Positions 45,301 through 54,300 of a stretch of DNA of 64,000 nucleotides are shown here, one piece after another; the first letter of the stretch is position 1; every line of letters begins with the position of its first letter. Origin of the DNA: Hormiphora californensis (Eukaryota > Ctenophora > Tentaculata > Cydippida > Pleurobrachiidae). The notes under the pieces are model-generated. The model had not been told where the DNA came from, did no database searches, and worked only from the letters and a program-made list of their open reading frames with translations. The stretch lies in assembly GCA_020137815.1 (NCBI GenBank), contig CM035358.1, positions 6,928,842-6,992,841 on the forward strand, read 5' to 3'. The position numbers were made by a program, and so were the translations under genes.

Positions 45301-48300
45301 ACTTACCCTGACACAGATGCGTCTCATAACAGTAACCAGCACTTACCCTGACACAGATGCGTCTCATAACAGTAACCAGTTCAACAGAAGTAGCTACACA
45401 CTCATGGGGTATTCCCATTGCCAACAACTGCTCCGTACATATCCTGACTCTCTTTACGGTGGCAGCGGCCCACGTCGGCTGCCCTTTGTCTAAGGGGGGG
45501 GGGGGGAGTGGATTGATGTGTTTATACGGAGATCGGTTAGTCGACAACATGGTTCGGAACACGCCGCGAGAATCGACTAACCGATCTCCGTACAAAAACT
45601 CCGCGGCAGGCAACACAGTGAAAGCTGTCACATTGATGTGTTTATATACTGTGGAGCACAGAGAGTATCTGGCTTCTGTAGGGGGGGGGGGTGGATTGAT
45701 GTGTTTATACTGTGGAGCACAGAGAGTATCTGGCTTGTGTAAGGGGGGGGGGTGGATTGATGTGTTTATACTGTGGAGCACAGAGAGTATCTGGCTTGTG
45801 TAAGGGGGGGGGGTATTTGGTTAGAGGGTAATTGCAGAAAAAGGTTCCGGAATTGACTTACTCATAAGGTAGAGGGCAACCTCACTTACTCATCAGGTAG
45901 AGGGCAACCTCACTTACTCATGAGGTAGAGGGCAACCTCACTTACTCATAAGGTAGAGGGCAACCTCACTTACTCATAAGGTAGAGGGCAACCTCACTTA
46001 CTCATAAGGTATAGGGCAACCTCACTTACTCATAAGGTAGAGGGCAACCTCACTGTCTTTACTGTGGTTAGGCAGGTTGAACTGAAAGTCCTTGTCAATG
46101 CAATACTGCGTTATTATCCCGCTAAACAGTGTGATAACTTCTACAATTAGAGATCGGACGTCCTCAGTGTGGTCCTCAAACCTGAGAGAGATCGTTACTT
46201 TAACTAGGAGAGATCGTTACTTTAACTGGGAGAGATAGGAGAGACAGGAGAGACCTGAGAGATGGTTACTTTAACTAGGAGAGAGTTCCAACCAACCAAC
46301 CGACTGTCAACATACCTATTTCCGGCAGGGGTGGTTGATGGAGTGGGAGGGGGTGACAGGAAGCTGTCCTGGTGCTGCAACACCGGTTTACTCTTTGTAC
46401 ACTCGGGCAATAGAGATCCATCAAGGTAGATCTGACAGAGTGCCCAGTAATCAGAGAGACTCAATGTTACCCTGTCACACAGCTCGTCAACAAACTGAGA
46501 GGGAGAGAGAGAGAGATGTTTGATTGTCAGAGTTTTTGTTATTCTCTTTAGGTCAAGTGAGAATAAAAACTCTGACAATCTAAATGAGGCTAATAAACAG
46601 CTAGTTATCCGATCATCCAATTATCTACTGTTGTTGTTGGGACTGGCATCAATACTTTAAAGTTCGGGTTTATAAACCTGGTTTACAAGGGAGGATATAC
46701 TGTTTTCACTGTGATTTCCAGCCCGCCCCGCTGCCTTCATCTTCTGCAGGTTTTTCTCCCTTTCAACGAACTCCTGGACTCGGTTCTTGAAACCTGCAAA
46801 GAGAAATCAGGAACATGAAAGAGAGTTGAGTCATATCCCAACTAATGCGACTCAACTCCCCAGGTTACCCCCCCCCCTAGATAGAGCGGCAGATCCACTC
46901 CTCTTTATGAACAGTTCAAACATGTACACCAGGAACCGACCGAAACAAGTAAAAAACCAATCAGAACTCGTTATTCAGGTCACGTGACTGGTTATCAGCC
47001 AATCAGGGACCAGTATTCCCTGATTCGGTCGGTTCCTAATGTACACCTTTCTTCGTGGACACAGGAAACAACGACCAGACTAATTAAATAACTTACGCAT
47101 TTTAACTTTGATCAGGAACTTGATCACCTCCTGCTGTTGAGTCTCCAGGTTCTCCCAGGCAGGGTCGTTATTGGGATTCCCGTTAAACTGGGGGAATGGG
47201 TGCTGAGTGATGTTAGAATTCAACTGTTACCATGGCAGCACGGTACGAGACATGCGTGATGTTAGAATCCAACTGTTACCATGGCAACGATCCCCTTCAC
47301 CATCACCATATTGAACAAGCAGACTACAATTATACCTCCACTCTAAACTCTAAACTCGTGCTTTGTTTTGTAGCCTACCCTTGAGAAATCCCATTTCTCG
47401 GTAAAGTTCTTTCTGAGGATCAATTCCCTACACTATCACAGCAATTATACCTCCACTAAGTATTTGAGAAGTTGTTTCTTCTCGTTAAGGGGGCATTTTG
47501 GTTCCAGCAGTCGTTCCTCTAGTTGTGCTGTAAAGGCTGATATCTTGTGATTGACCCCGTCCATAACTTGTTGAAATACTTTCACCTGGAAAAAACAATA
47601 AGGTGATTAGAGATGGATTTATCTTAATCATGACATGCTGACTAGATATATTTATTTAGGCGGTATGAGAGTAGTTTTAGCTTACTTGGGTGTCTGCAAA
47701 CAAGGATTTGGCCTTCTTATAGTCGTTCAGTACAATATCATAGGCCTTGTTCGCTATATTCTTATCAATGCTATCTGGGAGACCAAACAGGAACCTGAAA
47801 AAGGAGTGGTCGAGGTACGGATCAACTAACTAAAAAGTTTGGTGTTTTGATTTCTGTTTTATCTGGGAACATGGAGCTGTGTGGCGCGCCAATCTAGCAG
47901 GTCTTGACGCACCGCGCGCTCCAAACATGTGTCCAGTAAAGTGTGACACAAAGTGGGCCACACACACACATATTGCCACTAAGAAAGAGAGACAAAGTTC
48001 AGTTAACTGTTACCCAGCCGTATAGTAGATTTGAGAATTTTAATTTACCTGAACCGCTCAATGACATTCAACGCATTTCTAATCCTGTCAGCTTTATCCT
48101 TTTTATCTAAGATGCTACTAAAAAGTTCAGCTGCCCTCCTGTTGCATTCCTTAACGACCACATCAAGAGGTGTAGTGAGACTCCCACCCGTCGTCTTTGT
48201 CTCCTCCTCATCCTTACAACTGTTCACCTGAAGGGAGGGGGAGGTGTGTTTTAGAGCTCCTACTAAATGGGGGGGGGGGGGGATTTAGACAGAGCTGTAA

Positions 48301-51300
48301 ATAATTGACCAATTAAGGCCTAATTGGATCAAATTCAGCTTTCATCGCCCTCAGTTTCGAATTTTTGCAAATTTTTCAAAAATTTTTCAAAAAACTTTCA
48401 AAAAATGAATCACAGAGGGCCGGTTCTATTCAATATGATATTATTGTGGCTGTGAGGCCTTCTCTAGACAATAGATTCAAGATTTTTTTCAACATTCACG
48501 ATGTTATAATATTTTATCGGCCGATTGGAGATGCTAATTGGGACTTAAAACAATAGCACCGGCCCCATCTGTTGGCGGTATCCCCCGATCATCGGAAAGG
48601 AGGTGCGAATAGGAGGAGAGTTTCACATGTGAAAAATAACAAGTTATAAGTCTGAATACTACCGGACATTGAGTATCCGTGCTAAAATAATGGATTTTCT
48701 AATTCTATCATCCCCTAACACCTGTCGCTCCTCTCTAAAATAAAGGCCAATCAAATAAAGATGAGAAATTTAGCACATCACCCCTCCTTATTAAAACACT
48801 ATAAAAGAACCCCAAAAAACCCGCAGTTACAAGACGCAAAGATGTTGTTTTTCATTGCTTTAATCGTTTCTGCGGCGGCCTTCGACAAGGCCGTCCTCAA
48901 ATCTGGACTTCAATCTGCCGAGGGACAGATTAAACTTTTCAACAATTGGGTTAATGTTGAACACAAACATTTCTCCGGGGCTGAGAAGAGTTTTAGGTAA
49001 GACAACTGTATACAGTTAGGGCTCTCTCATTATCAATACTGTTCTAGATCAAACAAATTACAGTCCTGCTTGGATTCTAATACCTCTCATTATCCTTTCT
49101 TTATTTGTTAAGATTGTTTTCTAATCCCCCTCTCACTTCCCCAGGTTCCGAATTTTCCGGGGACATCTCAAGGAGATTGTAGAGATCAATGATGCTCAGG
49201 ATGATTATGAACTAGATGCCAACTTCATGTCCGGTCTTACTGAGGAGGAGCAACAGCAGTGGTAAGATTTTCTAACCAGGAACCGATCGAAACAAGTAAA
49301 CAACCAATCAGAACTCGTTATTGAGGTCACGTGACTGGTTATCAGCCAATCAGGGACCAGTATTTCCTGATAAGATTTTTTCTAACCCTCCGGGGTGAGA
49401 GAGGGTCCAGCTAGTGATAAGATCTGGTTAAGAGTTTAGAACTATAATCACTCCACTGATTCACAAGAGAGAGCATTTCCACTCCTGACAAATAAAACGT
49501 CCTCTTCTCAAATAATTATTCTAAATAACCCCACCCAACCCCAATATATCCCCCACCCTAATATCCCCCGCCCTAATAATCTCCCAGGTACGGTATTAAC
49601 ATCACAGCCTTCCCTGCCGAACCTGCTGAAGAGGAACCTGCCCCTCTGTTGTCCAACATGCCCAGTAGTGGATCCAAACTGTGGAGAGAGGAGGGCAAGA
49701 TCACCGCTGTAAAGAATCAGGGAGGATGTGGGTCTTGTTGGGCTTTTGCTGGAACTGCCGCTTTTGAGGGACACTACGCCATCAAGTCTGGTGGTCTGAA
49801 GAGGTTCGCTGAGCAGGAGCCACTTGACTGTACTTATGAAGGTAAGGTAGGGGTGGGGTAAAGAATGAAGGTGAGAAACTACTGAACTACCAAAGAGTGT
49901 AGTATACCATAACCACTGCACACTGCACAGTAAATTAATACTCCATGACAAAACCAATAAACGATAATGTATAACCGATAACAGCCATGACCAACTAAAA
50001 CCTCCCCCATTCCATGCCAAGCTCGACCCCCTTTACAAATGTAAAGGAGGGTTAGAACATAACAAAACATTCCATGACTCATTAAAACATAGAACCACAT
50101 TCCATGCCAAGCTCGACCCCCTTTACAAATGTAAAGGAGGGTTAGAACATAAAAAAACATTCCATGACTCATTAAAACCTCCCCCATTCCATGCCTAGCT
50201 CGACCCCCTTTACAAATGTAAAGGAGGGTTAGAACATATTATAACAAAACATTCCATGACATAACATTTCATGACTCACGTTAAAACCTCCCCCACATTC
50301 CATGACTCGACCCACATTTCAGGCCAGAGCCACAATGGTTGCAAGGGGGGTTGGTACTGGGAGGCCTATGACCGAGTCCTGAAGAAAAACCAACATTGGG
50401 CTCTCGAAAAAGACTACCCCTACACCGCGAGGGATGGACGTTGCCAAGTCAGAAGCAAGCCTAACGGTAAATAGTTATTACTCCTTCATAAACTACTCCT
50501 TCATAATCTGCTCCTTCATAAACTGCTCCTTCATAACCTACTCCTTCATAAAATATAACTCCTTTTCTACTAGGTATGAAGGCTGCCCAGATGGTCCAGA
50601 CAGTTCGACCCCGAAAATCCCGCAATGACGCCAGCCTCGTTACGGCCCTGAACGTTGGCCCCGTCGCCATGGCATTCGAAATCAAGGGAGGATTCAACTA
50701 CTACAAGAGTGGAGTTCTGACCATCCAAAATTGTGGATCGACTCCTCACCACGCGATGGCCGTTACTGGATATACCCCCGAGTTCTTCGAGATCAAGAAC
50801 TCTTGGGGAGGCGGATGGGGAGACAGGGGATACGTCAGGTAAGGAACTGGGCTGGCTCTAACGGGGAGAGGTAGACGGACATTTAGAACAATGTCAAGAG
50901 GGTGTCAAGATAACAAGGGGATGTCTGATGCCATTTTGTCTCATCCTTGATAGGAACACTTCTAAAACCCCACCCCCCAAATCCAGGTTCAGCCGAAAGG
51001 TGCAGAATATGTGCGGTATTTCCAACTGGCTGGCTTACCCTGAACTAAAGAAGACTGGTGATGACAACAGTGATGTTGTGGACCCTACCGAGGGAGGTTA
51101 GTTGGTCTGATATAATCACTGTGGTTTTAGCTGCTGGTCTAGTATTGTAATGGGAATGTGCAAATCATGATCAAAAATTGCTAGCCATTAAAATTGCTAG
51201 TCATGAATATCAAGATCTAATCCCCCTCCCCCCATTCTAGGCGACGACAGTAGCTGTTCTGATAAGAACGATCGATGCAAGGAGTGGGCTGACAGGGGTG

Positions 51301-54300
51301 AATGCAAGAACAGTTGGCAGTATATGGGGGAGAACTGCAAGAAATCATGCAACATCTGCGGGTGTAGTGATGGTTTGTCTGACTGTGCAAGATGGAAGGA
51401 TGCTGGCCACTGCAAGGACAACTTCAGTGGATTCATGAACGTGATGTGCAGGAAGTCATGTGGGGTCTGTAAGGATGATAGCAAGTGCCCTGATGCCCTG
51501 GTGTGGTGTAACGGTGGATGCAACCATGAGCATTTCTGTCATTAAAGCGGAGGAGAGAAAACAGGAGGAAAAAACAGGAGGAGAGGAGAGAACAGCCGGG
51601 ATTATCTTGATACGATCCTTCTGTCATTAAATTATTGAGACAAATTGTTAGAGTTTTAGTGAAAATAGAAATCGTTTTACTTGTTTTACCGAAACATCCC
51701 TGCCCTGATGATAAGGTTTTTCAGATCAAATCACACTTCCTTTACTATTCACAAATCATATGATATGACCTTGATCATAAAGTCGGTTCAGATAGTTGAT
51801 CATGCATAATGAATGCTGACCCACAATTTTACCACCGATCTACTGCAAGACTAACTGATTACATTTCTCACCTGTTCAAGTGTCTCGTAACAGCCCAGTA
51901 GAACATCAAGGTGAGTCCGTACAAACTCAATATCAGAATTGGTGTGACCTCCACACTCCTCCCTCAAATACCCCATACCTGGTGAGATTGTTACTTTAAC
52001 TAGGGGAAGAGCAGGTGAGATTGTTAATTTAACTAGGGGAAGAGCAGGTGAGATTGTTACTTTAACTAGGGGAAGAGCAGGTGAGATTGTTACTTTAACT
52101 ACGGGAAGAGTAGGTAAGATTGTTACTTTAAATAGGGGAAGAGCATTGACTCCCTACTGCATAGTAAGCTACCACCTCAATAAGTTGGTTTCCAGTCGAT
52201 GTTACCTTTTTGGAGTTCGGTAACGGTTGAATCTTTGTGGTTGTTCAACAAGTATCTAAAAAAGAGGGAGACCCAGAGTCAATACTTGAGGGAAAGTGAA
52301 TCGTAACTCTTACATAAACATGAGCTTGACAACTTTCATCCAGGGTCGTAAAAAGACGCCCCCCCCCCCCCCGAACAGGATGTTGTCTATTCTTACTTGA
52401 CGGGATCAAATGAGACGGAGGAAGGGTCACTTTCAGCAGTAGTGTTGGTAGCATGGAACGAGACATGCCCACCGAACAAGTTCCTTGGGTCACCCTGGGA
52501 CATCTTCCGATCTGAGGGGTGAGATCGTTACTTTAACAAGGGGAGAGCAGGTGAGATCGTTACTTTAACTAGGCGAACAAGGGTGATGACACCCTGGGAA
52601 ATCTTCCTATCTGAGACAAAGGAGTGTGCGATAGTAACTTTAAAGTTACTATCACACTAATTAGCTAGGGGATGTGACAGGGGTGCAATGGAAGATGCTA
52701 AACCAACCAACATACCCCGTGATATCTCTGAGAGTCTCTCATTCTCCCTCTGTCAATTCAACATAAATGAGATGACTACATGTGTACAACTAACCTCTTG
52801 TGACATGCTCCAGCTCCAGTTGGTTCTCATCCATCCAGAGTGGTACCTCATGCTCCATTGAGATCCGTTCTGGCCGGTCTGTTACCTTCAGCTCAATACT
52901 ACAATCTCCCTCCCCTCCCGTCAGCGTCACAACCGTTACCTAGCAACGAATTGTTAAATACTACAATCTCCCTCCCCTCCTGCCAGCGTCACAACCGTTA
53001 CCTAGCAACGAATTGTTAAATGTTACAATCTCCCTCCCCTCCCGCCAGCGTCACAACCGTTACCTAGCAACGAATTGTTAAATACTACAATCTCCCTCCC
53101 CTCCCGTTAGCGTCACAACCGTTACCTAGCAACGAATTGTTAAATACTACAATCTCCCTCCCCTCCCGTCAGCGTCACAACCGTTACCTAGCAACGAATT
53201 GTTAAATACTACAATCTCCCTCCCCTCCCGTCAGCGTCACAACCGTTACCTAGCAACGAATTGTTAAATACTACAATCTCCCTCCCCTCCCGCCAGCGTC
53301 ACAACCGTTACCTAGCAACGAATTGTTAAATGTTACAATCTCCCTCCCCTCCCGTCAGCGTCACAACCGTTACCTAGCAACGAATTGGTAAATACTACAA
53401 TCTCCCTCCCCTCCCGTCAGCGTCACAACCGTTACCTAGCAACGAATTGTTAAATGTTACAATCTCCCTCCCCTCCTGTCAGCGTCACAACCGTTACCTA
53501 GCAACGAATTGGTAAATACTACAATCTCCCTCCCCTCCTGTCAGAGTCACAACCGTTACCTAGCAACGAATTGTTAAATACTACAATCTCCCTCCCCTCC
53601 CGTCAGCGTCACAACCGTTACCTAGCAACGAATTGTTAAATGTTACAATCTCCCTCCCCTCCTGTCAGCGTCACAACCGTTACCTAGCAACGAATTGTTA
53701 AATACTACAATCTCCCTCCCCTCCTGTCAGCGTCACAACCGTTACCTAGCAACGAATTGTTAAATACTACAATCTCCCTCCCCTCCTGTCAGCGTCACCA
53801 CCGTTACCTAGCAACGAATTGTTAAATACTACAATCTCCCTCCCCTCCTGTCAGCGTCACAACCGTTACCTAGCAACGAATTGTTAAATACTACAATCTC
53901 CCTCCCCTCCCGTCAGCGTCACAACCGTTACCTAGCAACGAATTGGTAAATACTACAATCTCCCTCCCCTCCCGCCAGCGTCACAACCGTTACCTAGCAA
54001 CGAATTGTTAAATACTACAATCTCCCTCCCCTCCTGTCAGCGTCACAACCGTTACCTAGCAACGAATTGGTAAATACTACAATCTCCCTCCCCTCCCGTC
54101 AGCGTCACAACCGTTACCTAGCAACGAATTGTTAAATACTACAATCTCCCTCCCCTCCTGTCAGCGTCACAACCGTTACCTAGCAACGAATTGGTAAATA
54201 CTACACTCTCCCTCCCCTCCCGTCAGCGTCACAACCGTTACCTAGCAACGAATTGTTAAATGTTACAATCTCCCTCCCCTCCCGTCAGCGTCACAACCGT

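Noticed and set aside
44341-45380. CRISPR-like array (26 direct repeats of 40 bp)
   Set aside because: No spacers: repeats are head-to-tail and continuous, in a eukaryotic gene. It is a minisatellite over a splice donor.
45284-45781. 165-codon minus-strand ORF as an independent gene
   Set aside because: Composite of poly-C repeats, an EXOC2 exon (45489-45347) and minisatellite; only the exon part is real.
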